Below, piece by piece: positions 54,127-63,555 of a stretch of 64,000 nt of DNA (position 1 is the stretch's first letter; every line of letters begins with the position of its first letter). Where the stretch lies: assembly GCF_001021385.1 (NCBI RefSeq), contig NZ_CP011773.1, forward strand, positions 1,922,001 to 1,986,000, written 5' to 3'. A program made the position numbers and the translations under genes. This DNA is from Mycobacterium sp. EPa45. GTDB taxonomy: Bacteria > Actinomycetota > Actinomycetes > Mycobacteriales > Mycobacteriaceae. The notes beneath the pieces are model-generated. The model was not told the DNA's origin, made no database searches, and worked only from the letters and a program-made list of their open reading frames with translations.

Positions 54127-55155
54127 CTAGCCGGGTGGGAAGACGAGCAGCGCGGGGTGTCCGTCGCGACCGGCCGGGACGGGGTAATAGCTGCGGTGGG
54201 TATCGGGGTCGACGGCCACGACGTGGGCACCGTCGGCGAGGAACGCCGAATTGGTGACGGTCAGGTCGCGGCCGTGCAAGTCCAAGGTGCTCACCGTGCC
54301 GCTTTCGGCCGCCACGTAAAGCCGGTGGGCGCCCGGGTCGTAGGCCAGCACGTCGGGGTCCTGGCCGACCGGGTTGGTTGCGGTCACCGCGTGCGTGTTC
54401 AGGTCGACGGTGACCAGAGTGGCGTTCTCATCGCAGGCGATGAATGCCAGTCGGTCACCGGTATCGATCGCCAGGCCGTGGGGGTGCGCGCAGCCAGGCA
54501 AGGCCACTCGATCGGTGATTGTCAGTGCGGCGGGGTCGATGATGGCCAGATCGTTGGTGCCCTGCACGGCCACCAGCATGCGGTCACTGTCGGAGTCGTA
54601 GCCCACGTTGCCGACCTGGCCACCCGCTTCGACCGTCCCGCGCTGGTGTAGGTCGGCGGCATCGAAAACCGTCTCCGTGCCTCCGGTTTCGTTCGTGGTC
54701 CAGATGGTGTTGCGCCGTGGATCGTAGGCAAGTCCGTCGGGGTATTCGCCGGTTGCCGCTGATGCGGCGATCTGACCGGTGGCCTCGTCGATCGCAACGA
54801 CGTGATTGTCCCCGGTCGCGGTGGCGTAAACCCGGTTCAGCGATGGCACCGTGAGCACACCATGCACCCGGCTGATGTTGGGGATGGTGCGGACCACCTG
54901 CTGGTGGTCGACGTCGACTTCGATGACTTCACCGGCTCCCAGATGAGCGATGAACAACAGCCGATGAATGGGATCCAGGCTGGCGTAGTCGAAGCGTGAA
55001 TTATCCCCCGGCAGAGGTATTTCGGCCGCGGGCTGCTGTGTGGGTGTGCGGGCGGGGGGATGGTGCGGAGCCGACGTCAGGCTGCAGGCCGCGACCGCCA
55101 GCGCGGCAATGATCACTGATGTCCTGCGGCACCCTCCACGCCGCCAAGCCATCAT
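54127..55155 (-). CDS. beta-propeller (YncE-like) lipoprotein
   Basis: 342 residues from the ATG at complement 55155, the first of two adjacent Met codons. A lipoprotein signal ends ALAVAAC (Cys near 25). The rest is a seven-bladed propeller with repeating units such as FDYASLDPIHRLLFIAHL, VPSLNRVYATATGDNHVVAID, LAYDPRRNTIWTTNETGG and LAYDPGAHRLYVAAESGTVST, each about 40 residues. Such proteins bind ligands or metals outside the membrane; no catalytic residue is evident. It is divergent from kmtR. Confidence 0.82.
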   Translation of the reverse strand: MMAWRRGGCRRTSVIIAALAVAACSLTSAPHHPPARTPTQQPAAEIPLPGDNSRFDYASLDPIHRLLFIAHLGAGEVIEVDVDHQQVVRTIPNISRVHGVLTVPSLNRVYATATGDNHVVAIDEATGQIAASAATGEYPDGLAYDPRRNTIWTTNETGGTETVFDAADLHQRGTVEAGGQVGNVGYDSDSDRMLVAVQGTNDLAIIDPAALTITDRVALPGCAHPHGLAIDTGDRLAFIACDENATLVTVDLNTHAVTATNPVGQDPDVLAYDPGAHRLYVAAESGTVSTLDLHGRDLTVTNSAFLADGAHVVAVDPDTHRSYYPVPAGRDGHPALLVFPPG

Positions 55156-55364
55156 TCGACTGCGCTCCCAGCCCTGCGCTTGCGCCACAACGTGATTCGC
55201 GGAGTCTTCGACTACCGGGGTAACCGATGACTCAGCACTGCCCATTGGTCGGCATGTGGAGTCCGACCTGCACACCTTTCATGGAACCACGTCTGCACCC
55301 GCTCGGCGAAGAGGGCACAGGAATGTCACAGGCAGCACCTTGCTGCATGGACTATTATTTACGT

Positions 55365-55766
55365 ATGAATGCAGATAACGTTTCTCCGGCGCCGTTGGAG
55401 GAGGACCAGGCGAACCTCATTGTCGAGGTATTCCGAATGCTGGCCGACGCGACCCGCATTCAAGTCCTGTGGGCACTTACTTCGGATGAGCTCTCGGTCA
55501 ACGAGCTCGCCGACCGGGTCGGCAAGCCCGCGCCCTCGGTGTCCCAGCACCTGGCCAAGCTACGAATGGCCCGACTGGTCCGCACCCGCAGAGCGGGCAC
55601 CACGATCTTCTACAGCCTGGAGAATGAACACGTACGCCAACTCGTCGTCGATGCCGTTTGCAATGCGGAGCACGCCGGACCGGGGGTGCCCTCCCACCAT
55701 CGAGGAGAGCCGACCGTCCGAGGCATCGCCACCGACGTCCGGCAGCGAAAGGCCAATCAGCGATGA
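55365..55766 (+). CDS. kmtR: ArsR/SmtB-family nickel/cobalt sensor KmtR
   Basis: 133 residues from the ATG at 55365. The winged-helix region reads EVFRMLADATRIQVLWAL, then VNELADRVGKPAPSVSQHLAKLRMARLVRTRRAGTTIFYSLENEHVRQLV. Metal ligands known for M. tuberculosis KmtR (His88, Glu101, His102, His110, His111) all occur here at His89, Glu102, His103, His111 and His112. This both identifies the protein and supports the chosen start; an in-frame ATG at 55323 would add 14 residues including two Cys. It represses the following exporter until Ni or Co binds. ATGA overlap with the CDF gene. Confidence 0.9.
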   Translation: MNADNVSPAPLEEDQANLIVEVFRMLADATRIQVLWALTSDELSVNELADRVGKPAPSVSQHLAKLRMARLVRTRRAGTTIFYSLENEHVRQLVVDAVCNAEHAGPGVPSHHRGEPTVRGIATDVRQRKANQR

Positions 55767-56818
55767 CCGATCACGACCGCTCGAGCCACCCGGATTCCCA
55801 CCGTCACGACCATCACGAGGGCCTGCGCGGTGTGATCACCGGGATCTTCGCCCCGCATTCCCACGATGCGGCCGACAGCCTCGACAATGCACTGGAGTCC
55901 AGCGCAGCGGGGATCCGCGCCGTCAAGATCAGTCTGCTGGTCCTGAGCATCACCGCGATCGCGCAGATCGTCATCGTCGTCGTCTCCGGATCGGTCGCCC
56001 TGGCCGCCGACACCATCCACAACTTCTCCGATGCACTGACCGCTGTACCGCTGTGGATTGCCTTCGCGCTCAGCACCAAAGCGGCCACCAGGCGTTACAC
56101 CTACGGCTTCGGGCGCGCCGAGGATCTGGCCGGGCTGTTTGTGGTTGCCATGATCACCATGTCGGCCGTCGTCGCCGGCTACGAAGCCATCACGCGGCTC
56201 ATCCACCCACAGCCCATCACACACGTCGGTTGGGTCGCCCTGGCCGGCCTGGTCGGCTTCATCGGCAACGAATGGGTGGCCCTCTACCGGATACGGGCCG
56301 GCCGGCGTATCGGATCGGCAGCCCTGGTCGCAGACGGATTGCACGCCCGTACTGACGGATTCACCTCGCTGGCCGTCCTGTTCGCCGCAGCCGGTGTGGC
56401 ACTGGGCTTCCCGCTGGCCGACCCCATCATCGGGTTGATCATCACCGTGGCCATCCTGGCCGTGCTGCGCACTGCTGTGCGTGACGTGTTCCGTCGCCTC
56501 CTCGACGGCGTCGACCCCGAAATGATCGACACCGCCGAAGCCACCCTGGGCACTCGGCCCGGGGTTCGGTCAGTACGCAGCGTGCGCATGCGCTGGATCG
56601 GACACCGCCTCCACGCCGACGCCGAACTCGACATCGATCCCGCACTGAGCCTGGCCGAGGCCCATCGGATCGCCCACGATGCCGAGCACGACCTCATTCA
56701 CGCCGTGCCCAAACTGATCACTGCCATGATCCATGCCTACCCCGCCGACGACGGGAACCCCGCCGAACAGCACCGTCAGAGCGCGGAAGCGATCACGCCT
56801 CCGCCCCGGGAGAGTTGA
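55763..56818 (+). CDS. cation diffusion facilitator, metal exporter
   Basis: 351 residues. An N-terminal His-rich tail (HPDSHRHDHHEGL) precedes six helices. The transport-site acidic residues are in AADTIHNFSDALTAVP (helix 2) and VADGLHARTDGFTSL (helix 5, HxxxD). The C-terminal domain (VRSVRSVRMRWIGHRLHADAELDID) is the usual cytoplasmic dimer fold. It exports Ni, Co or Zn by proton antiport. It is coupled to kmtR, the same arrangement as the KmtR-controlled CDF gene of M. tuberculosis. Confidence 0.92.
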   Translation: MTDHDRSSHPDSHRHDHHEGLRGVITGIFAPHSHDAADSLDNALESSAAGIRAVKISLLVLSITAIAQIVIVVVSGSVALAADTIHNFSDALTAVPLWIAFALSTKAATRRYTYGFGRAEDLAGLFVVAMITMSAVVAGYEAITRLIHPQPITHVGWVALAGLVGFIGNEWVALYRIRAGRRIGSAALVADGLHARTDGFTSLAVLFAAAGVALGFPLADPIIGLIITVAILAVLRTAVRDVFRRLLDGVDPEMIDTAEATLGTRPGVRSVRSVRMRWIGHRLHADAELDIDPALSLAEAHRIAHDAEHDLIHAVPKLITAMIHAYPADDGNPAEQHRQSAEAITPPPRES

Positions 56819-56845
56819 GAAGCCTGCTTGCGGCTACCCCGCCGA

Positions 56846-57244
56846 TCACTCGCGGTCGTAGTGGCAAACGGCCTCCAGCATCACGCCGAACGGGTCGAGC
56901 CAGAACGTCGCGAAGTGGGGCGGCGGATACTGGGGGAAATCTTGTGGTTCGTGCAATACCTCGCCGCCCAGTTGTTGCACCAGGCGGTGGACGTCGTGAA
57001 CGGCTGAGCGTGATTTGACCATGAACGCCAAGTGCTGCAGTCCGGCGCGTGTGCGTGAGTATGGGCTCGGATCGCCTGCGGGATAGAAGAATAGGTACGT
57101 CCCTCGCTTGCCGCCCGCGGGGCGGAACGCGAACTGGTCGTCGTCATCGAGGAACGGCTCGAAGCCCACGAGCGGCATCAGCGTGTCGTAGTAGGCCTTG
57201 GCCGCCGCCAAGTCAGCGACGTTGATTCCCAGGTGCCCGAGCAT
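56846..57244 (-). CDS. VOC-family (glyoxalase/dioxygenase fold) protein
   Basis: 132 residues, two beta-alpha-beta-beta-beta modules. Potential metal ligands are His4 in MLGHLGINVADL, His in AGLQHLAFMVKSR (about 71) and Glu in GVMLEAVCH (about 124). It is the typical single-subunit VOC size. The substrate is unknown. It converges on the CDF gene with 27 bp between stops and is divergent from the PGRS-cellulase gene. Confidence 0.83.
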   Translation of the reverse strand: MLGHLGINVADLAAAKAYYDTLMPLVGFEPFLDDDDQFAFRPAGGKRGTYLFFYPAGDPSPYSRTRAGLQHLAFMVKSRSAVHDVHRLVQQLGGEVLHEPQDFPQYPPPHFATFWLDPFGVMLEAVCHYDRE

Positions 57245-57349
57245 GAGTCATCGTGCCCCGCCATGCGCCTCAGTGGCAACGCGCCGTGTGCGCACCGATG
57301 TCCGGCAAATTGACTCCACCGTTGGTCCTGGTCCCGTATACACAGATGC

Positions 57350-59869
57350 ATGAACGCGTCCGCTCACATCGGTCGGGTAGGTGGTCTTGCGATCGCATTG
57401 GGTATCGGCGCGGCGTTGGCCTCGGCGAATGCGGTGGCGTGGGCGGATTCCGACGACTCCGCCGGCCAGCATCCCGCTGCCTCCTCGGCGCGCGGCCACG
57501 CGGCCGGCCCGAGCGCACCCCGAGCAACCAAAGCAACCGCCGATCCGGCGCCCAAACGGTCCACGACGACGCAGAAGGTGACGTCGCAGCTGTCCGCCCC
57601 AACGACCGCCCGTGCGGCCGCTGCTCCCAGTGGGCCGGTCAACGTGACCGAGGTAGCGCTATCGGCGGTGGGCGCGTTGGGAACCTCGTATGCCGGAAGC
57701 AGGTCGGCAACCGCGTCCACCGCCAGACCCGGCGTCTCGGCACCGGCAGCCACCACGACGACGCCGATCTCGTCTTCCGCAGCACAGATCGCTGTGCCTC
57801 CGAACTTGACCGTCGTGTTCAACCAGCTGGTCTATACCCCGCTTCATATCGTCGTACAAGCTTGGATCGCAAGCGAAATCGGCCGACAGGTCGACAACTT
57901 CATCAACTCGGCGGCCGGCTCCTATGTGATCGGCAACGGCCCTGACGGCACCGAAGCCAACCACAACGGCGGCGCCGGTGGGTGGTTGCTCGGCGACGGC
58001 GGCGCCGGGTGGACGAGCACCCAGGACGGCGTCGACGGTGGCGCGGGCGGTCGAGCCGGGGCCTTGGGCAACGGTGGAGCAGGCGGGATCGGGGGTGCCG
58101 GCGCCGATGGCGGTCCGGGCGGGGCCGGTGGGCAGCTCATGGGTATCGGCGGAGCAGGCGGCAACGCCGGTGCGGCCATCGTCGGCGCGGCCGGGGGAGT
58201 CGGCGGTGCGGGTGGCGACGCAACCGGCCTGATCTTCGGCATCGGCGGCCATGGCGGCGCCGGTGCCGACGGCACCGACGGCGGCCGCGGCGGTCGCGGC
58301 GGTAACGGCGCGGCGTTCCTCGGCAGCGGTGGTGACGGTGGCAACGCCGGCAGGAGCGGTGTCGGCGGCAACTCGACGCAACTGCCGGCACTCGGCGGCG
58401 CGGGGGGCACCGCCGGCTGGCTCGGAAGCCATGGCGCCGTGGGCAATTCCGGGGCGACGGCCGCGGCGCAAACCCCCGGCGGATCGCTACCGCCGGTGTC
58501 GCAGACCGGCACGTGGCTCACTACCAGTGACGGGCAGGCGGTGATCCTGCACGGCGTCAACGAGGTGTACAAGCTCGCGCCCTATGAGCCGTCCGCGAGT
58601 GGCTTCGACGAAGCGGACGCGCAGTTCCTCCGGGACAACGGGTTCAATGTGGTGCGTCTGGGCGTGATCTGGGCGGCCGTGGAGCCGCACCCGGGTGAAA
58701 TCAATACCGCTTACCTCGACTCGATCCAGGCGACGGTGCAGATGCTGGCGGACCACGGCATCTATACCGTCATCGACATGCACCAGGACCTCTACAGCGG
58801 AACGTTCTACGGTGAGGGCGCCCCCGAATGGGCGTCCGACGGCGGCGGACGGCCCAACCAGAACTCGGGGTTCCCGGGCAATTACTACGTCAACGGCGCC
58901 ATGGCGCACGCCTGGGACGCGTTCTGGGCCAATTCCACAGCACCGAACGGCATTGGGCTGCTGGACAATTACGCGATGACGTGGCAACACGTCGCGAGCT
59001 ACTTCACCGGCAATTCCGCGGTCATCGGCTACGACATCATGAACGAGCCGTTCCCGGGCTCGAACTACCCGGTCGCCTTGTTCGGCGGTTCCTTCTTCGT
59101 TGCGCAACAGCTCACGCCGATGTACAACCAGGTCGCTGCCGCCATCCGCTCGGTCGACGGGACCACGCCGCTGTACCTGGAACCGCCCAACCCCGCGGTC
59201 ACCGAAATCCCCACCCTGCTCGGTATCCCGATAGCCCTGCTGGGGCGGATCAATGACCCGAATTACGTTGTGGCCTTCCATAATTACTGCGGTCCGATTG
59301 GTGGCGAGCTGTGCACCAAGATCGCCGACACGCTAGCGGCGCAAGCGGCGGATTACTCGAAGCAGCAGAATGTTCCGGCGATGATGAACGAGTTCGGCGC
59401 CACCGGCGACATCGATGCGCTCACCAAGGAGATGCGATCCGGTGACCGGTACTTCATGAGTTGGGCCGCGTGGGCGTACACCGGCGCGGGTGACATCACC
59501 GGGTCGCCCGATGTCGAGGGTCTGGTCTACGACCCGACGAAGGAGCCGACGGGCGACAACGTGAACATCGGCAACCTGCGCACGTTGGCGTCGCCCTACC
59601 CGCAGCTGATCTCTGGCACGCCGAAGAACTGGTCATTCACCGACGGCACCTTCACGTTCGCGTATTCCACCGCGAAGATCGATGGCTCCGGGACGTTCGC
59701 CGACGGCGCGCTGACCACGATTTCCGTCCCGAAGGTCGAGTTCCCCAACGGCTACGTGGTGACCGTCACCGGCGGCCACGTAGTTTCGGCCGCCAACGCC
59801 GCACAGCTCGTAATAGCCTCAGGTCCCGGCGCAACGACGGTCAGCGTCGTCGTCAGCCCCGCACCCTGA
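57350..59869 (+). CDS. secreted PGRS-type protein fused to a GH5 cellulase/endoglycoceramidase-like domain
   Basis: 839 residues. A signal peptide (GGLAIALGIGAALASANAVAWA) replaces the PE domain usually found in PGRS proteins. An Ala/Thr/Pro-rich linker and a PE-like helix (VVFNQLVYTPLHIVVQAWIASEIG) lead to the PGRS signature NGPDGTEANHNGGAGG and about 150 residues of GGxGG repeats (residues 205-370). From about 385 follows a GH5 TIM barrel: ILHGVNEVYKLAPYEP, FNVVRLGVIWAAVEP, YTVIDMHQDLYS, proton donor in YDIMNEPFPG (Glu near 564) and nucleophile in AMMNEFGATGD (Glu near 680). A beta-sandwich end follows. It is likely cell-surface, acting on glycans or glycolipids. Confidence 0.86.
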   Translation: MNASAHIGRVGGLAIALGIGAALASANAVAWADSDDSAGQHPAASSARGHAAGPSAPRATKATADPAPKRSTTTQKVTSQLSAPTTARAAAAPSGPVNVTEVALSAVGALGTSYAGSRSATASTARPGVSAPAATTTTPISSSAAQIAVPPNLTVVFNQLVYTPLHIVVQAWIASEIGRQVDNFINSAAGSYVIGNGPDGTEANHNGGAGGWLLGDGGAGWTSTQDGVDGGAGGRAGALGNGGAGGIGGAGADGGPGGAGGQLMGIGGAGGNAGAAIVGAAGGVGGAGGDATGLIFGIGGHGGAGADGTDGGRGGRGGNGAAFLGSGGDGGNAGRSGVGGNSTQLPALGGAGGTAGWLGSHGAVGNSGATAAAQTPGGSLPPVSQTGTWLTTSDGQAVILHGVNEVYKLAPYEPSASGFDEADAQFLRDNGFNVVRLGVIWAAVEPHPGEINTAYLDSIQATVQMLADHGIYTVIDMHQDLYSGTFYGEGAPEWASDGGGRPNQNSGFPGNYYVNGAMAHAWDAFWANSTAPNGIGLLDNYAMTWQHVASYFTGNSAVIGYDIMNEPFPGSNYPVALFGGSFFVAQQLTPMYNQVAAAIRSVDGTTPLYLEPPNPAVTEIPTLLGIPIALLGRINDPNYVVAFHNYCGPIGGELCTKIADTLAAQAADYSKQQNVPAMMNEFGATGDIDALTKEMRSGDRYFMSWAAWAYTGAGDITGSPDVEGLVYDPTKEPTGDNVNIGNLRTLASPYPQLISGTPKNWSFTDGTFTFAYSTAKIDGSGTFADGALTTISVPKVEFPNGYVVTVTGGHVVSAANAAQLVIASGPGATTVSVVVSPAP

Positions 59870-59900
59870 CCGAGCACTGTCCCGGCGCGGGTCGCGCGTG

Positions 59901-60323
59901 CTACTCGAGCACGAAGACCGGGATCAATCGGTCGGTCTTGGTCTGGTACTCCGCGTACGGCGGGTAGGCCTCGACGGCCAGCTTCCACCAGTGCTCGCGC
60001 TCCTCACCGGATACCTCGCGAGCGGTCAGAGTGACGGTCGTGTCCCCATCCTGAGCCGTGACCGTGGGATTCGCCTTGACGTTGAAGTACCACGACGGAT
60101 GCGCCGGGTCACCGCCCTTGGAGGCGACCATCGCGTACTTGCCATTTTCCTCGACGCGCATCAGCGGCACGTAGCGCTTCTTGCCGGATTTGGCTCCGGT
60201 GGTGGTGTACAGAACCACCGGGCGGTCCATGATGTGGACGCCGTCGGTGGTGCCTTGTTTCAGAATCTGCTCGGTCTGCTCGCGCACCCAATCGGTGGGG
60301 CTCAGTTCCGCATTCTCAGTCAT
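59901..60323 (-). CDS. Ddn-family F420-dependent nitroreductase-like protein
   Basis: 140 residues. The family core is clear: TDGVHIMDRPVVLYTTTGAKSGKKRYVPLMRVEENGKYAMVASKGGDPAHPSWYFNVKANPTVT. The split-barrel enzyme binds deazaflavin F420; relatives reduce quinones or nitroimidazoles. The K-S-G-K region and the conserved HPSWYFN segment form the cofactor site. It is convergent with the PGRS-cellulase gene. Confidence 0.9.
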   Translation of the reverse strand: MTENAELSPTDWVREQTEQILKQGTTDGVHIMDRPVVLYTTTGAKSGKKRYVPLMRVEENGKYAMVASKGGDPAHPSWYFNVKANPTVTAQDGDTTVTLTAREVSGEEREHWWKLAVEAYPPYAEYQTKTDRLIPVFVLE

Positions 60324-60519
60324 GGACCGCTCAACTCCTCTCGTGTTTTGACTATTCCCTCATCCTGGGCGCGCTAACCGACGCTGTGCGCCGCTCAGCA
60401 ACCGCCACCCGCCTCACCACGGTGAAGCGGGCGGTGGCGTCGGTGCAGGCAGTAGAGACCGAGTGGCTGAACAGGGTCACTGATCGTTGACTCTAGCGCC
60501 GATCGATTAGCCTGCGGGC

Positions 60520-61467
60520 ATGACCAGCGATACTGGCCGCGTGCGGGTGGCCGTCCTTGACGACTACCAGAATGTGGCGTTGGAGATGGCCGACTGGTCC
60601 GCGGTTTCCGACCGCGCCGACATCACCGTCTTCGACGACCACCTGTCCGACCCCGACGAACTCGTCGCGCGACTGGCCCCATTCGACGTCGTGTTCGTGA
60701 TGCGGGAGCGAACACCGTTGCCCCGCAGCATCATCGAGCGACTGCCGAAGCTGAAGATGATTGCGTCCACCGGGCCGTTCAACGCCTCCATTGACATGGC
60801 GGCGGCCGAGGACCACGGCATTCACGTCGGGACGACCGGCGGCACGGTGGCGTCGACGGTGGAACTGACGTGGGCCCTGATCCTGGCCGGCGCCCGAGAT
60901 CTGGTTGCCGAGGCGTGCTCGGTGCGCGACGGCGGATGGCAGACGTCGGTGGGCCGCGAGCTGTCCGGGCGGGTGCTCGGCGTTCTCGGGCTGGGCCGCA
61001 TCGGCGCCCGGGTTGCGCGGATCGGTGAGGCATTCGGCATGCAGGTGATCGCCTGGAGCCAAAATTTGACCGCGGAGGCGGCCGCCGAGGCCGGCGCGAC
61101 CTACGTCGACAAGGATGAACTGTTCAGCCGATCCGACGTGTTGACGATCCATATGAAGCTCAGCGAGCGTTCCACCGGCCTGGTCGGTGCGGCCGAGTTG
61201 GCGCAGTTGAAGCCAACGGCATTGCTGGTCAATACCTCTCGCGGTCCCATCGTCGACGAGGCGGCGCTGGTCCGGGCGCTGCGATCCACCACCATCAAGG
61301 CCGCGCTGGACGTCTTCGACACCGAGCCGCTGCCCCAGGCGCATCCGCTGCGCACCCTCGACAACGTGATCGCCACCCCGCACATCGGCTACGTCGCCGA
61401 CCGGCCCTACCGCATCTTCTACCGCGACGCGGTCGCCGCCATCGGGGAGTGGTTGGACCGCCGCTGA
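60520..61467 (+). CDS. D-2-hydroxyacid dehydrogenase family protein
   Basis: 315 residues. NAD-binding motif LGVLGLGRIGARVARIGEAFGM (about residues 150-171), substrate/NAD region LLVNTSRGPIVDEAALV with the catalytic Arg, Glu in DTEPLPQAHPL and catalytic His in NVIATPHIGYVA. It oxidises a 2-hydroxy acid or reduces a 2-keto acid. The N-terminal VAVLDDYQNVALEMADWS is typical of the phosphoglycerate-dehydrogenase-like subgroup of soil bacteria. It is convergent with the amidohydrolase. Confidence 0.88.
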   Translation: MTSDTGRVRVAVLDDYQNVALEMADWSAVSDRADITVFDDHLSDPDELVARLAPFDVVFVMRERTPLPRSIIERLPKLKMIASTGPFNASIDMAAAEDHGIHVGTTGGTVASTVELTWALILAGARDLVAEACSVRDGGWQTSVGRELSGRVLGVLGLGRIGARVARIGEAFGMQVIAWSQNLTAEAAAEAGATYVDKDELFSRSDVLTIHMKLSERSTGLVGAAELAQLKPTALLVNTSRGPIVDEAALVRALRSTTIKAALDVFDTEPLPQAHPLRTLDNVIATPHIGYVADRPYRIFYRDAVAAIGEWLDRR

Positions 61468-62736
61468 TCAGAAAGCGTTCGGGTCCTGCTGCACAGCCGC
61501 CGGTACCGGATGCTGGTAGAGCCGCGACGCGTTCTCCCACGTCACCTTGCGGATGATGTCGTCGGGAAGTCCACTGATCTGCTCGCGGATCGTGCGCTGG
61601 GTGTGCGGCCATGTCGAGTCGCAGTGCGGGTAGTCCGCCTCGAGCAGGATGTTGTCCGCGCCGATCCGGTCGTACTGGACGAACGACGACTGGTCTTCGA
61701 CCGCGCAGAAGCGGAAGTTGCGGGTGAACACCTCCGCCGGGGTCAGCCTCTCACCGAGTGCCTTCCACGTTCCGTACATCTCGTGGTAGCTCAGCATGTG
61801 ATCCAGACGGTCCAGCAGTCCTGCTACCCAGCCGATTCCGCCTTCCGACAAGCAGATTCGCAGCTCCGGGTAGCGGGTGCACACCCCCGAGTACAGCCAG
61901 TCGACGGCCGCGCTGATGGCATAGGCGAAAAACAGCACACCCGGCACGTCCGGCGGAGCGTCGTCGGTGGTGGACGGAGATGTGCCCGACGAACCGATGT
62001 GCAGGTTGACCACCGTCCCGGTCTCCGCGCACGCCGCCATCATCGGCTCCCAGTAACCGGAGTGGATGGTCGGCAGCCCCAGCAGCGCCGGGTTCTCGCT
62101 GAAGGTCACCGCATGGAATCCGCGCTCGGCGTTCTCGTGGATCATCCTGGCACCCACTCCCGGATCGAGCAGCCAGGGCAGCTGGCAGGGAATGATCCGG
62201 TCGGGGTAGGCCCCAGCCCACGCCTCGATGTGCCAGTCGTTCCAGGCCCGCACCGACGCCATGGCCAGGTCGCGGTCGGTGGTCACCTGCTGCAGCCGCT
62301 GGCCGGCGAACCCGGGCAGGAACGATGGGAAGTTCAGTGACGCGTACACGCCGTTGATATCCATGTCCTTGACCCGGGCATGGATATCCCAAGCACCGCG
62401 GCGCATTTCGTCGAACCGGGCCGGTTCGAAGCCGTACTCCGACACCGGCCGGCCGACGACCGCGTTGAACCCGACGTTGGGCAGCGACTGCCCGTCATAC
62501 ATCCAGGTCTGACCGCCGTCCTCGGTGTCGACCACCCGCGGGGCCCGGTCGGCGAACTTGCTCGGCACCCGGCCCTCGAACGTGTCCGGCGGCTCGACGA
62601 TGTGGTCGTCGACGGAGATGACGGTGTAAAACCGTTCGGCGCGTTCGGGTTCGGGCAGGAACGTGACGGTGCGGTCGGCGCCGGTCTTGGCGGTGGTGAA
62701 GTTGAGGTTCGACTGCAATTCGTCGATGGAAGCCAT
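61468..62736 (-). CDS. amidohydrolase-family (TIM-barrel) enzyme
   Basis: 422 residues. TVISVDDHIVEPPDTFEGRVP gives the first metal motif (D-H variant of HxH). Further ligands may be in VNLHIGSSGTSP, SEGGIGWVAGLLDRLDHML and LLEADYPHCDSTWPHT (Asp). The subgroup (amidohydrolase_2) contains decarboxylases and hydrolases of aromatic or ring-opened acids. It is 12 bp after the class II aldolase in one operon, so it probably acts in the same catabolic pathway. Confidence 0.86.
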   Translation of the reverse strand: MASIDELQSNLNFTTAKTGADRTVTFLPEPERAERFYTVISVDDHIVEPPDTFEGRVPSKFADRAPRVVDTEDGGQTWMYDGQSLPNVGFNAVVGRPVSEYGFEPARFDEMRRGAWDIHARVKDMDINGVYASLNFPSFLPGFAGQRLQQVTTDRDLAMASVRAWNDWHIEAWAGAYPDRIIPCQLPWLLDPGVGARMIHENAERGFHAVTFSENPALLGLPTIHSGYWEPMMAACAETGTVVNLHIGSSGTSPSTTDDAPPDVPGVLFFAYAISAAVDWLYSGVCTRYPELRICLSEGGIGWVAGLLDRLDHMLSYHEMYGTWKALGERLTPAEVFTRNFRFCAVEDQSSFVQYDRIGADNILLEADYPHCDSTWPHTQRTIREQISGLPDDIIRKVTWENASRLYQHPVPAAVQQDPNAF

Positions 62737-62748
62737 GGGAGTTCCCTT

Positions 62749-63555
62749 TCAGTCCAGCACGCCGCGGTCGGCCTTGATGGTCATGCGCGCCGCGCCGGCC
62801 CAGTACACGTCGGCGGCGCGTTCGATCAGCGAGGCCCGCATGCCGACCAGGTCGCCGTGGTTCATCTTCGACGGGGTGCGCCCGCTGACCAGCACGTCGT
62901 AGGCCAGCCGGCACACCCGCTCGATGGAGACCGCCCGGTACACCGCCGCGGCCAGGTCGTGTCCGGTGGCGATCACGCCGTGGTTGGCCAGGATCACCAG
63001 GTTGGCGGAACCGATCTGACCGGCCAGTTCGGCTGCGCGCCAGGGAGTGTCGATCTCGCCGTCGTACTTCTCGACCAGATACATGTCATCGAGGAACAAC
63101 GCCCCGGTCTGGTGGACGAGCTGGGGCAGCATTCCCAGCGCCGCGATGAGGCTGACGTAGTAGGGATGGTTGTGGATCACCACCCTGGAATCGGGTCGCT
63201 GCCGGTGGATTTCGGTGTGGATGTGGATGGCCGGCGTGACGTCCCAGCGGCCGCGGACCACGTGTGCGTTCTCGTCGACGACGCAGATGTCGGATGCGGT
63301 CAATTCCTGCCACCACAGCCCCCACGGGTTGACGTACATCTCGGAGCGAGGCTTGTCCGAGCGACCATCCGGCCCGGTCTGGCCATCGGGCTGCCAGGTG
63401 ATGTGGCCGGCCATGTTCTCGGCGAAACCGATCTCGGCGAGGTGGCGGAACGCGATCGCCATCTTCTGCTCGTCGGTGAGGTCGACGCCGATGGGCGGCG
63501 TCTTCGACGGGGCCCAGACTCCCAGGCCGCCCCGGCGCACTTCCGATGTGCTCAT
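62749..63555 (-). CDS. class II aldolase/adducin-family protein
   Basis: 268 residues from the ATG at complement 63555, which overlaps the ligase stop (ATGA). GFAENMAGHITWQ and the zinc ligands in HIHTEIHRQRPDSRVVIHNHPYYVS plus the later ILANHGVIATGHDL are typical of the fuculose-aldolase-like fold. In hydrocarbon-degrading actinobacteria such proteins cleave or decarboxylate hydroxy-acyl intermediates. It is the middle gene of a ligase, aldolase and amidohydrolase operon. Confidence 0.88.
   Translation of the reverse strand: MSTSEVRRGGLGVWAPSKTPPIGVDLTDEQKMAIAFRHLAEIGFAENMAGHITWQPDGQTGPDGRSDKPRSEMYVNPWGLWWQELTASDICVVDENAHVVRGRWDVTPAIHIHTEIHRQRPDSRVVIHNHPYYVSLIAALGMLPQLVHQTGALFLDDMYLVEKYDGEIDTPWRAAELAGQIGSANLVILANHGVIATGHDLAAAVYRAVSIERVCRLAYDVLVSGRTPSKMNHGDLVGMRASLIERAADVYWAGAARMTIKADRGVLD

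Noticed and set aside
57922..58572. Pro/Ala-rich minus-strand frame
   Set aside because: Complement of the PGRS GGxGG repeats; it reads as PPAPP repeats for that reason only.
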